The position numbers and the translations under genes were made by a program. Below the pieces are notes generated by a model. That model saw nothing but the letters and a program-made list of their open reading frames with translations, was not told where the DNA came from and did not search any database. 59,877 nt of DNA from contig NZ_NTGE01000112.1 of the NCBI RefSeq assembly GCF_002291145.1, positions 1 through 59,877 of the forward strand. Direction: 5' to 3'. Positions 49,725 through 57,795 of the stretch are shown piece by piece (the first letter of the stretch is position 1; every line of letters starts with the position of its first letter). Origin of the DNA: Streptomyces sp. SA15. Its GTDB lineage: Bacteria; Actinomycetota; Actinomycetes; Streptomycetales; Streptomycetaceae.

Positions 49725-50673
49725 CCCGGTACATCAACCACCCCCGCCCCCGCCGCAACACCTCCCGCGTCGCCTCCCGCAACGCCGCCACGAACGGCTC
49801 GTCGCGCTTGCCCGGCAGCCAGGCCAGCGCGGCCGTCCACGGCTGGAGGCCGGTGACCTCGACGTACGAGACACCGGGGCGTGGGTAGAGCCACCGGGCG
49901 GCGTCCGGCGGCAGCTGGATGCCCTCGCCCATGGCGATCAGCGGCAGGGCGCTCTCGTAGTCGACGACCGCGTGCGGGGTGTACCGGACCGGTTCGCCGT
50001 CCGGTCGCGGGTCCACGGCCCAGAAGTCCCGGTAGACCTTCGGCACCCGCTCCGACCAGCCGATGTGGGGCTTGCGCGCGAGGTCGGCCAGCGTCAGTGG
50101 GCCCCTGTCGGCAAGCGCGTTGTCGCTGGACATCGCCGCGCAGCGCGGCCCGCCGGTCAGCGGCAGGGTCTGGATGCCGTCGGGGACGGGCAGGGCCACG
50201 AACGCCGCGTCGACCTCGCCCCGCAGGATCGCCGTGGCGGCGTCGAAGCCGATGCGCAGCACCTCGACGTCCAACCGCGGCCGGGTCCTGCGCAGTTCGT
50301 CCAGGACGGCCGGGATCGGGTCGACCGAGGTCATCGCCTCGAAGGAGCCGATCACCATTCGGCCCGCGGCGGCGTTCGCCCGCGTCGCGGCCTCCCGGCA
50401 CAGCCCGTCGGCCGCTTCCACCACGCTGCGCGCCCGCGCCACGAGCGTCTCACCCGCCGCGCTCAGTGCGACCCTGCGCGTCGTCCGGTCCACCAGGTTG
50501 ACGCCCAACCGCTCCTCCAGCGTGGTGATGTGACGGGAGAACGTCGGCTGGGCCATGTAGGCACGCCGGGCCGCGCGGCCGAAGTGCAGCTCCTCGGAAA
50601 GGATCAGGAACAGCTGTAACTGCTGAATGCTCGGATACCTCGCGAACTTCGCGCTACCTCCCGATGCAGCCAT
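49678..50673 (-). CDS. LysR family regulator with MITE-derived C-terminus
   Basis: A 331-residue LTTR. The HTH is in LQLFLILSEELHFGRAARRA followed by MAQPTFSRHITTLEERLG; the effector domain spans VIGSFEAMTSVDPIPAVLDE to EPFVAALREATREVLRR. The last 14 residues (GLSGGSGRISAAPH) and the TAA stop come from the MITE at the 3' end, so the original C-terminus was replaced. ATG 50673 is chosen; an earlier in-frame ATG would add 57 non-conserved residues. Its target may be the divergent secreted-protein gene or lost neighbours. Confidence 0.85.
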   Translation of the reverse strand: MAASGGSAKFARYPSIQQLQLFLILSEELHFGRAARRAYMAQPTFSRHITTLEERLGVNLVDRTTRRVALSAAGETLVARARSVVEAADGLCREAATRANAAAGRMVIGSFEAMTSVDPIPAVLDELRRTRPRLDVEVLRIGFDAATAILRGEVDAAFVALPVPDGIQTLPLTGGPRCAAMSSDNALADRGPLTLADLARKPHIGWSERVPKVYRDFWAVDPRPDGEPVRYTPHAVVDYESALPLIAMGEGIQLPPDAARWLYPRPGVSYVEVTGLQPWTAALAWLPGKRDEPFVAALREATREVLRRGRGWLMYREGLSGGSGRISAAPH

Positions 50674-50791
50674 AGCTCCGACGCTATCAATGCACTCCCG
50701 CCTTCGATCAAAAGCCCCTTCCCTGGACATTGGGGATGGCGCAAGACTCGATGGCGACCGATGCACCCGATCTACGGGGAGAAACACCCAC

Positions 50792-51190
50792 ATGGCATTC
50801 GCCATTCGTCGCAAGACATCCGCCGCCCTGCTCGCCGTGGCCACCGTCGGTGCCCTCGGCGCGACCGCCGCACCGGCCGGCGCCGAGGCCCAGCAGCCTC
50901 AGAGTGTCGACCGGTGGCCGGTCTGCGCGGAGGCGCCGGACGGCTCGCTGGTCCTCGACTTCGACACGAGCGGCAACCCTGACCCCGACAGCAGCGTCTG
51001 CTGGAGCGGTTCGGGCCGGGCCACCAACGAGGACGACCAGTACGAGCTCCGGGAGATCCACACCGCGAACAACCGCGGCTCCCTGCACCTCCAGACCGGA
51101 GAGCGGGTGTGGGACCTGTCCTTCGACAAGAACGAGTCCCACGGCATCCCGGACAACACCCGCCTGCTCGGCCTCTCCATCAACGAGTAG
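50792..51190 (+). CDS. Small secreted protein
   Basis: A 132-residue protein. The signal peptide AFAIRRKTSAALLAVATVGA ends near APAGAEA. The mature part is acidic with two Cys (WPVCAEAPDG, SSVCWSGSG), likely one disulfide, and strand-like segments ending LLGLSINE. ATG 50792 with GGGGAGA upstream. It diverges from the LysR gene, which could regulate it. No family recognised. Confidence 0.6.
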   Translation: MAFAIRRKTSAALLAVATVGALGATAAPAGAEAQQPQSVDRWPVCAEAPDGSLVLDFDTSGNPDPDSSVCWSGSGRATNEDDQYELREIHTANNRGSLHLQTGERVWDLSFDKNESHGIPDNTRLLGLSINE

Positions 51191-51268
51191 CGCCGGACGC
51201 ACCACCGGGCTGGGAGGCCCGCGCCCTCACCGGCGCGGGCCTCGCCGCCGTCCAGGCCGCCCGCCCTG

Positions 51269-51700
51269 TCACCCTCCGGACCTCAGACACTCGAACCACA
51301 CCGTCTTGCCACCTCCGGACCTCGGCTCGACCCCCCACTTGTCGGCCACCGCCTCCAACAGCACGAGCCCGCGCCCGCCCTCCGCCTCCATCGACAACTC
51401 GGCCGACAGACAGGGCAGTTCGGGCGACCCGTCGGCCACCTCGACCCGAACCCCCTCCCCCGCCCCGAGCCGCAGCACCACCAGCACACAGCGCCGGTCG
51501 GGGACATGCCGTACGACGTTCGCGACCAGCTCGGTCACGCCCAGCTCGGCGGCGGCGGACAGCTGCGGCAGCCGCCACTCGCCGAGCAGCGAGCGGACGA
51601 TACTGCGGATGTGGCCGGCGGAGTGTTCGCCCACGGCGAGGCTCATCCGGTACTGGACGGGGGCGGGTCCCCCATGCACGGGGGGAATGTATGCGTTCAC
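51269..51700 (-). CDS. HATPase_c anti-sigma-like ATP-binding protein
   Basis: A 143-residue single-domain GHKL ATPase (SpoIIAB/RsbW-like). The N-box is GVTELVANVVRHV, the G1 region is VRVEVADGSPELP and G2 is EGGRGLVLLEAVAD. Streptomyces has dozens of such orphan proteins, usually beside DUF5753/HTH and DUF397 genes as here. It diverges from the HTH gene. ATG 51700. Partner sigma or anti-anti-sigma factor unknown. Confidence 0.87.
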   Translation of the reverse strand: MNAYIPPVHGGPAPVQYRMSLAVGEHSAGHIRSIVRSLLGEWRLPQLSAAAELGVTELVANVVRHVPDRRCVLVVLRLGAGEGVRVEVADGSPELPCLSAELSMEAEGGRGLVLLEAVADKWGVEPRSGGGKTVWFECLRSGG

Positions 51701-51792
51701 GAGACGAGCGTGACCTCGCCTGACTACTCTGGGCTACCGAACGGACACAACTGGTTCCGCAGTGGACCGAGTTGCCCGAGAGGGGGCCTCGC

Positions 51793-52641
51793 GTGACCAA
51801 CATCCACGCTCTCGATCCCGGCGCATCGGCGCTCGACTACTACGGCTACGAGCTGCGGCGACATCGGGAGGCCGCCGGGCTGACACAGCGGCAGCTCGGC
51901 GACATCGTCAACTACACCGGCTCGATGATCGGCCAGATCGAGACAGCACGGAAACTGCCGACGCCGCAGTTCAGCCAACGGGTGGACGCCGCGCTGGGGA
52001 CCGGGGGGTTGCTGTTCCGGCTCGTCGACCTGGTGATGCGCAGCCAACTTCCGGCCTGGTTTCAGAAGGTCGCGGAGTTGGAGGCGCGGGCGACGGAGAT
52101 CTGCACGTTCCATACGCACCTGGTTCACGGTCTTCTGCAGACAACGGCGTATGCGCGGGCCGTGCTGGGTGCGCTGAACCAGGCCGACCTCGATGACCGC
52201 ACCGCCGTACGGCTGGCCCGTCAACGCATCTTCGAGAAGGAGGAGCCGCCGGTCTTCTGGGCTGTCATCAGCGAGGCCGCGCTCTGCCAGGAGATCGGTG
52301 GTCGGGAGGTCATGCGAGGTCAACTGGCTCAGCTGTTGTCGTTCGAGGACAATCCCCGGATCAATATCCAGATCCTGCCCTTCACAGCCGGAGTGCACTC
52401 GGGACTGCAAGGCTCGTTCGACCTCTTCCGCTTCGCGAGCGACCCGACCATCGTCTACACCGAGGGGTACGGCACCGGACATCCGACCGCGAACCCGGAC
52501 ACCGTCAAGGACTGCTCACTCCGTTACGATCATCTCCGAGCCGCCGCACTATCCCTCAAGGACTCGGCGGAGCTGATCCGGCGAGTGATGGAGGAACGCT
52601 ATGGAGAACAACGCGATTCCGACGAGGACTCAGTGGCGTAA
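51793..52641 (+). CDS. XRE-type HTH regulator with DUF5753 (Scr1 family)
   Basis: A 282-residue protein. HTH LRRHREAAGLTQRQLGDIV and SMIGQIETARKLPT lie at residues ~20-60; the DUF5753 domain from EARATEICTFHTHLVHGLLQ to the end carries QTTAYARAVL and ISEAALCQEIGG. GTG 51793 has GAGAGGGGG upstream; TTG 51772 is a weaker upstream start. The 3' end overlaps the DUF397 gene by 41 nt. Such pairs act as small developmental or antibiotic regulators, and often behave as toxin-antitoxin-like sets. Confidence 0.87.
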   Translation: MTNIHALDPGASALDYYGYELRRHREAAGLTQRQLGDIVNYTGSMIGQIETARKLPTPQFSQRVDAALGTGGLLFRLVDLVMRSQLPAWFQKVAELEARATEICTFHTHLVHGLLQTTAYARAVLGALNQADLDDRTAVRLARQRIFEKEEPPVFWAVISEAALCQEIGGREVMRGQLAQLLSFEDNPRINIQILPFTAGVHSGLQGSFDLFRFASDPTIVYTEGYGTGHPTANPDTVKDCSLRYDHLRAAALSLKDSAELIRRVMEERYGEQRDSDEDSVA

Positions 52642-52882
52642 GTCGTCGTACAGCGGCGACCAGGGCGGCTCCTGCATCGAATGCGCCCCGCTCGGCCCAC
52701 TGACCTGGCGCAAGTCGTCGTACAGCGGCGACCAGGGCGGCGAATGTGTCGAGATCGCCGAAGCCCCCACCTCCACCATCGCCGTCCGCGACTCCAAGAA
52801 CCCGGCGGGACCGATCCTCACCCTCGACCCCGCCGCGTTCACGACCTTCGTCACGTGGACGTCGGCTACAGCCGCTGAATGA
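52601..52882 (+). CDS. DUF397 protein with duplicated first half
   Basis: A 93-residue protein, longer than the usual ~60-70 residues of DUF397. The opening block WRKSSYSGDQGGSCIE is repeated 24 residues later as WRKSSYSGDQGGECVE; the second copy continues normally through IAVRDSKNPAGPILTLDPAA. The duplication is 72 bp and almost identical at DNA level. ATG 52601 lies inside the HTH gene. DUF397 proteins are small partners of the DUF5753 regulators. It converges on the thiolase with 17 nt overlap. Confidence 0.85.
   Translation: MENNAIPTRTQWRKSSYSGDQGGSCIECAPLGPLTWRKSSYSGDQGGECVEIAEAPTSTIAVRDSKNPAGPILTLDPAAFTTFVTWTSATAAE
52634..52777 (+). repeat. 72-bp tandem duplication in DUF397 gene
   Basis: Copy 1 begins at TGG 52634 and copy 2 at TGG 52706; the first ~40 bp are identical but for one silent T/C change. 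Confidence 0.88.
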
Positions 52883-54035
52883 TCGTCCCGGTGGCCAGGC
52901 CGCCACCGGCGCACATCGTCACCAGCGCGAACTCCTTGTCCGCGCGCTCCAGTTCATGCAGGGCCGTTGTGATGAGCCGGGCCCCCGTCGCTCCGACGGG
53001 GTGCCCGAGCGCGATCGCGCCGCCGTTCACATTCACCTTCGCCAGGTCCTGCTCGAAGACCTGCGCCCAGCTCAACACCACCGACGCGAACGCCTCGTTG
53101 ATCTCGACGATGTCGATGTCCTTCAGGGACATGCCGGCCTTGCCGAGCACGGCGCGCGTCGCGTCGATCGGCCCGTCGAGGTGGAAGTGCGGGTCGGCGC
53201 CGACCAGCGCCTGGGCGACGATCCGTGCCCGAGGCCGCAGCTTCAGCGCCCGGGCCATCCGTTTCGAGGCCCACATGATCGCCGCCGCGCCGTCGCTGAT
53301 CTGCGACGAGTTGCCCGCCGTATGCACGGCCGTGGGCATGATCGGCTTGAGCCTCGCCAGCGCTTCCATCGACGTGTCGCGCAGACCCTCGTCCCGGTCC
53401 ACGAGCCGCCACATGCCCTGCCCGGCGCGCTGCTCGTCCTCCGTGGTCGGCACCTGGACGGCGAAGGTCTCCCGCTTGAACCGCTCCTCGGACCAGGCGA
53501 CGGCGGCCCGCTCCTGGGAGATCATCCCCAGCGAGTCGACGTTCTCCCGGGTCAGCCCGCGATGGCGGGCGATCCGCTCCGCCGCCTCGAACTGATTCGG
53601 CAGGTCCACATTCCACTCGTCGGGGAACGGCTTTCCCGGCCCGTGCTTCGACCCCGACCCCAGCGGCACCCGCGACATCGCCTCGACGCCGCACGAGATC
53701 CCCACGTCGATGACGCCCGCCGCGACCATGTTGGCCACCATGTGGGAGGCCTGCTGCGAGGACCCGCACTGACAGTCCACGGTCGTCGCGGCGGTCTCGT
53801 ACGGCAGGCCCATCGTCAGCCAAGCGGTGCGCGCGGGGTTCATGGACTGCTCGCCGGCGTGGGTGACCGTGCCGCCGACGATCTGTTCGACGCAGTCGGC
53901 GGGGATGCCGGTGCGGCCGAGGAGTTCTCGGTAGGTCTCGCCCAGGAGATAGGCGGGGTGGAGGTTGGCGAGCGCGCCGCCGCGCTTGCCGATGGGGGTG
54001 CGTACGGCTTCGACGATCACGGGTTCGGCGGCCAT
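52866..54035 (-). CDS. fadA5: Steroid-type 3-ketoacyl-CoA thiolase (FadA5-like)
   Basis: A 389-residue thiolase. The nucleophile is Cys90 in TTVDCQCGSSQQ, the His is in NGGAIALGHPVGATG and the second Cys in TMCAGGGLATG. Stretches such as DLPNQFEAAERIA, DIDIVEINEAFASVVLSWA and ARIVAQALVGADPHFHLDGP match the M. tuberculosis sterol side-chain thiolase FadA5 as I remember it. It would release acetyl- or propionyl-CoA from a 3-oxo side chain. ATG 54035 with GGAGGAGAGG ahead. Divergent from a CYP125-like gene, as fadA5 and cyp125 are also close neighbours in mycobacteria. Confidence 0.87.
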   Translation of the reverse strand: MAAEPVIVEAVRTPIGKRGGALANLHPAYLLGETYRELLGRTGIPADCVEQIVGGTVTHAGEQSMNPARTAWLTMGLPYETAATTVDCQCGSSQQASHMVANMVAAGVIDVGISCGVEAMSRVPLGSGSKHGPGKPFPDEWNVDLPNQFEAAERIARHRGLTRENVDSLGMISQERAAVAWSEERFKRETFAVQVPTTEDEQRAGQGMWRLVDRDEGLRDTSMEALARLKPIMPTAVHTAGNSSQISDGAAAIMWASKRMARALKLRPRARIVAQALVGADPHFHLDGPIDATRAVLGKAGMSLKDIDIVEINEAFASVVLSWAQVFEQDLAKVNVNGGAIALGHPVGATGARLITTALHELERADKEFALVTMCAGGGLATGTIIQRL

Positions 54036-54067
54036 GGGTGCGGGTCCTCTCCTCCGAACAGCCCTCG

Positions 54068-54089
54068 GAACTAGTACGCGTTCTAGTTC
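54068..54089. promoter_or_regulatory. KstR-type operator between fadA5-like and cyp125-like genes
   Basis: The core TAGTACGCGTTCTA (54072-54085) differs at one fixed base from TnnAACnnGTTnnA. It sits in a 22-bp palindrome with GAACTAG/CTAGTTC arms, broken only by one mismatched pair. It is 33 nt from the thiolase start and 151 nt from the P450 start. Confidence 0.75.
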
Positions 54090-54239
54090 TGTATGCAGTC
54101 TGCTGACCGGCCACCCGCAACCGCAAGAGGTGTGCGGGCAATTGAGGGCGCTGCATCCCTTGCTACTTGTAGAACCCGTTACTACGTTCACGGCAGCTCT
54201 GTTCCTGATGGACCGTCAGAAGGCTGGAGTGAGTTGCCG

Positions 54240-55475
54240 ATGCCCTGTCCAGCGCTCCCCGACGGGTTCGACTTCACCGATCCCGATCTGCTGCAACACC
54301 GTGTCCCACTGCCGGAGTTCGCCGAGCTGCGCCGGGCCGAACCGGTCCGCTGGGTCCCCCAGCCGTCCAATCTCGCCGGCTTCCAGGACGAGGGGTACTG
54401 GGCCGTCACCCGGCACGCGGACGTCAAGTACGTCTCCACGCACCCGGAGTTGTTCTCCTCGTACCTCAACACGGCGATCATCCGCTTCAACGAGCACATC
54501 GAGCGCGACGCGATCGACGCGCAGCGGCTGATCCTGCTGAACATGGACCCGCCGGAACACACCCGGGTCCGCCAGATCGTCCAGCGGGTCTTCACGCCGC
54601 GCGCCATACGGGCGCTGGAGGACCGTCTGCGCGCCCGCGCCCACGCGATCGTCAGCAGCGCCCGCGCCCGCTCGGGCTCCTTCGACTTCGTCACCGAGGT
54701 CGCCTGCGAACTGCCCCTCCAGGCCATCGCCGAGCTCATCGGCATCCCGCAGGAAGACCGGGCCAAGATCTTCGACTGGTCCAACAAGATGATCTCGTAC
54801 GACGATCCGGAGTACGCGATCACCGAGGAGATCGGCCAGGAATCGGCCACCGAGCTCATCGCCTACGCGATGAACATGGCCGCCGACCGCAAGCAGTGCC
54901 CCGCGAAGGACATCGTGACGACGCTGGTGTCGGCAGAGGACGAGGGGAACCTCAACTCGGACGAGTTCGGCTTCTTCGTGCTGATGCTGGCCGTGGCGGG
55001 CAACGAGACCACCCGCAACGCCATCACCCACGGCATGCACGCCTTCCTCACCCATCCCGACCAGTGGGAGCTGTACAAGGCGGAGCGCCCGGCGACGACG
55101 GCGGAGGAGATCGTCCGCTGGGCGGCCCCCGTCAACTCCTTCCAGCGCACCGCCACCCAGGACACGGAACTGGGCGGCAAGCAGATCAAGAAGGGCGACC
55201 GGGTCGGGCTGTTCTACGCCTCCGCCAACCACGACCCGGAGGTCTTCGACAACCCGGACGCCTTCGACATCACCCGCGACCCCAACCCCCACCTCGGCTT
55301 CGGCGGCGGAGGCCCGCACTTCTGTCTCGGCAAGTCCCTGGCCGTCCTGGAGATCGACCTGATCTTCAACGCGATCGCCGACGCCATGCCCCACCTGAAA
55401 CCGACGGGCGATCCGCGCCGCCTGCGCTCCGCGTGGATCAACGGCGTGAAGGAACTACAGGTCAGCGCGGGCTGA
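54240..55475 (+). CDS. cyp125: Cytochrome P450, CYP125-like sterol side-chain hydroxylase
   Basis: A 411-residue P450. I-helix AGNETTRN (253-260), ExxR in EEIVRW (Glu290, Arg293) and heme loop FGGGGPHFCLG with Cys362 are all intact. The I-helix text and the stretch SANHDPEVFDNPDAFDI recall CYP125 (sterol C26/C27 hydroxylase) or the related CYP124/142 group. It would hydroxylate and oxidise the terminal methyl of an alkyl chain. ATG 54240 has GGAG about 10 nt upstream. The ferredoxin at 29.2 kb is a candidate donor. Its 3' end overlaps the converging GT87/PAP2 gene by 21 nt. Confidence 0.82.
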   Translation: MPCPALPDGFDFTDPDLLQHRVPLPEFAELRRAEPVRWVPQPSNLAGFQDEGYWAVTRHADVKYVSTHPELFSSYLNTAIIRFNEHIERDAIDAQRLILLNMDPPEHTRVRQIVQRVFTPRAIRALEDRLRARAHAIVSSARARSGSFDFVTEVACELPLQAIAELIGIPQEDRAKIFDWSNKMISYDDPEYAITEEIGQESATELIAYAMNMAADRKQCPAKDIVTTLVSAEDEGNLNSDEFGFFVLMLAVAGNETTRNAITHGMHAFLTHPDQWELYKAERPATTAEEIVRWAAPVNSFQRTATQDTELGGKQIKKGDRVGLFYASANHDPEVFDNPDAFDITRDPNPHLGFGGGGPHFCLGKSLAVLEIDLIFNAIADAMPHLKPTGDPRRLRSAWINGVKELQVSAG

Positions 55476-57554
55476 CGTATCCGTGGGAACTCGGGCCGAC
55501 GGCTTCCCGGCGCCGTCGGCCCGTCCGGTCGTACGCGCCCTCGGCCCCTGGAACAGGTAGGCGAGCCCGAAGCCCGCCCCGACGACCATAGCGCCGCCCA
55601 CCGCGTCCAGGATCCAGTGGTTGCCGGTCACCACGATCGCCGTGGCCGTGAAGAGGGGGTGCAGCAGGCCGAGGGACTTCATCCACCACTTCGGGGCGAT
55701 GATCGCTATGACCAGGCCGCACCACAGGGACCAGCCGAAGTGCAGGGACGGCATCGCCGCGTACTGGTTGGTGAGGGCGGTCAGGGTGCCGTAGTCCGGC
55801 TGGGAGAAGTCCTGGACGCCGTGCACGGTGTCGATGATGCCGAGCGAGGGCATCAGGCGGGGCGGGGCGAGCGGGTAGAGCCAGAAGCCGACCAGGGCGA
55901 GCAGGGTGGTGAAGCCGAGGGCCGCTCGGGCCCAGCGGTAGTCGACGGGTCTGCGCCAGTACAGGACGGCGAGGACGCTCAGCGGGACGACGAAGTGGAA
56001 GGACTCGTAGTAGAAGTCGAAGAAGTCGCGGATCCAGTCGACCTTCACCACGGCGTGGTTGGCCCAGTGCTCTATGTCGATGTGGAGCCACCGCTCCACA
56101 TCGAGGATCTCTTGGCCGTTGTCCTCCGCCCGCGCCCGGCCCTCCGCGTTGCTGCCGCCGGTCGCCGCGAGTCGCACCCGCTGGTAGGCGGCGTACGTGA
56201 CGCGTATGAGGAGCAGTTCCAGCAGGAGGTTCGGGCGGGTGAGGACCCGGCGGAGGAAGGGCAGCAGCGGGACGCGCTTGAAGCGTGCGGGGACCGGCTC
56301 CGCGAATTCCGTCGGGATCGGTGACTGGTAGTACGGCGACGTCCGGGACAGGAACGGGATGAGGGTGGCGGCGGCCAGGGCCGCGAGCAGCACCACGTTG
56401 TCGCGCAGGGCGTACAGCGCCGGCATGTTCGGCAGCATCATCTTCGCCGGCAGCGTCATCACCAGGACGACGGCGACCGGCCACACGTACCGGTCGGAGG
56501 CCCGCTTGCCGACCCGGCCGACGACCGCGAGCAGCACCCACAGCAGCTGGTGCTGCCAGGTGGTCGGGGAGACGGCGATCGCGGCACAGCCGGTGATCGC
56601 CACGGCGAGCAGGAGCTGTCCGTCGCCTGCGTAGCGCACCGCCCGGCGCACGCCGAGGACCGCGACGGTCGCGCCGAGGAGGAGGAAGAGGGTGATCTCC
56701 AGAGGGCCGGACAGGCCGAGCCGGAGGAGGGCGCCGTGCAACGACTGGTTGGCGAGGTCGTCGGCCGGGCCGCCGAGGCCGACGCCCGCCATGTGGTGCA
56801 CCCAGTAGGTGTACGAGTCGTGCGCCATCGCCACCCAGGCGAGCGCTGTGCATCCGGCGAACGTGATCCCCGTGGCGACGGACGCCTTACGACGGCCGGT
56901 GAACCACAGCAGGGGCGCGAAGAGCAGCACGGTCGGCTGAAGGGCCGCCGCGAAGCCCACGAGCAGGCCGCTGGCCCGCTGACCGCGTACGGCGAAGCAG
57001 CCGGCCAGCACGAGCAGGACCGGGATGATGCTGGTCTGGCCGAGCCAGAGAGTGTTGCGCACCGGCAGCGACAGCATGAGCAGGCTGACCGCGACGGGCG
57101 CGGCGAGCAGGGAGGTCCGTCTGCTCACGGGTTGCGGCAGGGCGCGGGCGGCGATCAGGCCGAGGGCGACGACCAGCAGCAGCGTGCCGAAGGTCCAGCC
57201 CCAGCCGAGGGCCTGCTCGGCGGCTCTGGTCAGCGGTTTCATGACCAGTCCACCGAAAGGGGTGCCGGTGAACGCCGTCGAGTCGTACAGCGAGCCGTTC
57301 ACATGCAGGACGCCGTTCGGACCGACCCAGGTCTCCAGGTCGGTCAGCCGCTCCCCCCGGGGCGTACTGAGGACGACGGCCACTTGTCGTACGGCGAGGA
57401 CCGCCGCGACCAGCCACAGGCCGAGCCGCGCCAGGCGCAGGCGTGCCTGGGTCGCTCCGACGGCCGTCGCTCCGAAAGCCTCCGCCGGTCGCCCACTGTG
57501 CTCCGCATTCGCCACGCCTCGTCGGCCTCCCGCCCCGTTCGTCCCGCGCGTCAC
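55455..57554 (-). CDS. Bifunctional GT87 glycosyltransferase / PAP2 phosphatase
   Basis: A 699-residue polytopic membrane protein. The N-terminal ~430 residues have about ten hydrophobic segments with the GT87 (polyprenol-mannose type) pattern: ETWVGPNGVLHVNGSLYDS early, then LWLGQTSIIPVLLVLAG, then AALQPTVLLFAPLLWF. The C-terminal ~250 residues are a PAP2/inositolphosphotransferase domain, with PSLHFGWSLWCG and TGNHWILDAVGG holding the two catalytic His. It probably glycosylates and dephosphorylates a lipid-linked envelope sugar. GTG 57554 is taken; GTG 57515, with GGAGG upstream, is an alternative start. Confidence 0.82.
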   Translation of the reverse strand: MTRGTNGAGGRRGVANAEHSGRPAEAFGATAVGATQARLRLARLGLWLVAAVLAVRQVAVVLSTPRGERLTDLETWVGPNGVLHVNGSLYDSTAFTGTPFGGLVMKPLTRAAEQALGWGWTFGTLLLVVALGLIAARALPQPVSRRTSLLAAPVAVSLLMLSLPVRNTLWLGQTSIIPVLLVLAGCFAVRGQRASGLLVGFAAALQPTVLLFAPLLWFTGRRKASVATGITFAGCTALAWVAMAHDSYTYWVHHMAGVGLGGPADDLANQSLHGALLRLGLSGPLEITLFLLLGATVAVLGVRRAVRYAGDGQLLLAVAITGCAAIAVSPTTWQHQLLWVLLAVVGRVGKRASDRYVWPVAVVLVMTLPAKMMLPNMPALYALRDNVVLLAALAAATLIPFLSRTSPYYQSPIPTEFAEPVPARFKRVPLLPFLRRVLTRPNLLLELLLIRVTYAAYQRVRLAATGGSNAEGRARAEDNGQEILDVERWLHIDIEHWANHAVVKVDWIRDFFDFYYESFHFVVPLSVLAVLYWRRPVDYRWARAALGFTTLLALVGFWLYPLAPPRLMPSLGIIDTVHGVQDFSQPDYGTLTALTNQYAAMPSLHFGWSLWCGLVIAIIAPKWWMKSLGLLHPLFTATAIVVTGNHWILDAVGGAMVVGAGFGLAYLFQGPRARTTGRADGAGKPSARVPTDTSARADL

Positions 57555-57795
57555 ACGCGTCGGATTCCTTTACGAGCCCTAAGAGGCTCGCACCACCCCC
57601 GGAAAGGGACGCAGGCAACCCCCTCTTCACCTGACGTCCGTTCTCCTTTTGTCTCGATGACGATAGTCGGATGGAGGTTCGGTTGCCTCCGCTGAAAGCG
57701 AGAAAGATCACAGCGGGCGCCTGGGCCGGTGGGCTGAAAGGGGTCGGGGGGAGGACACTGACAGGGAACACCGGGCGTACGAAAGGCACAGGTGC

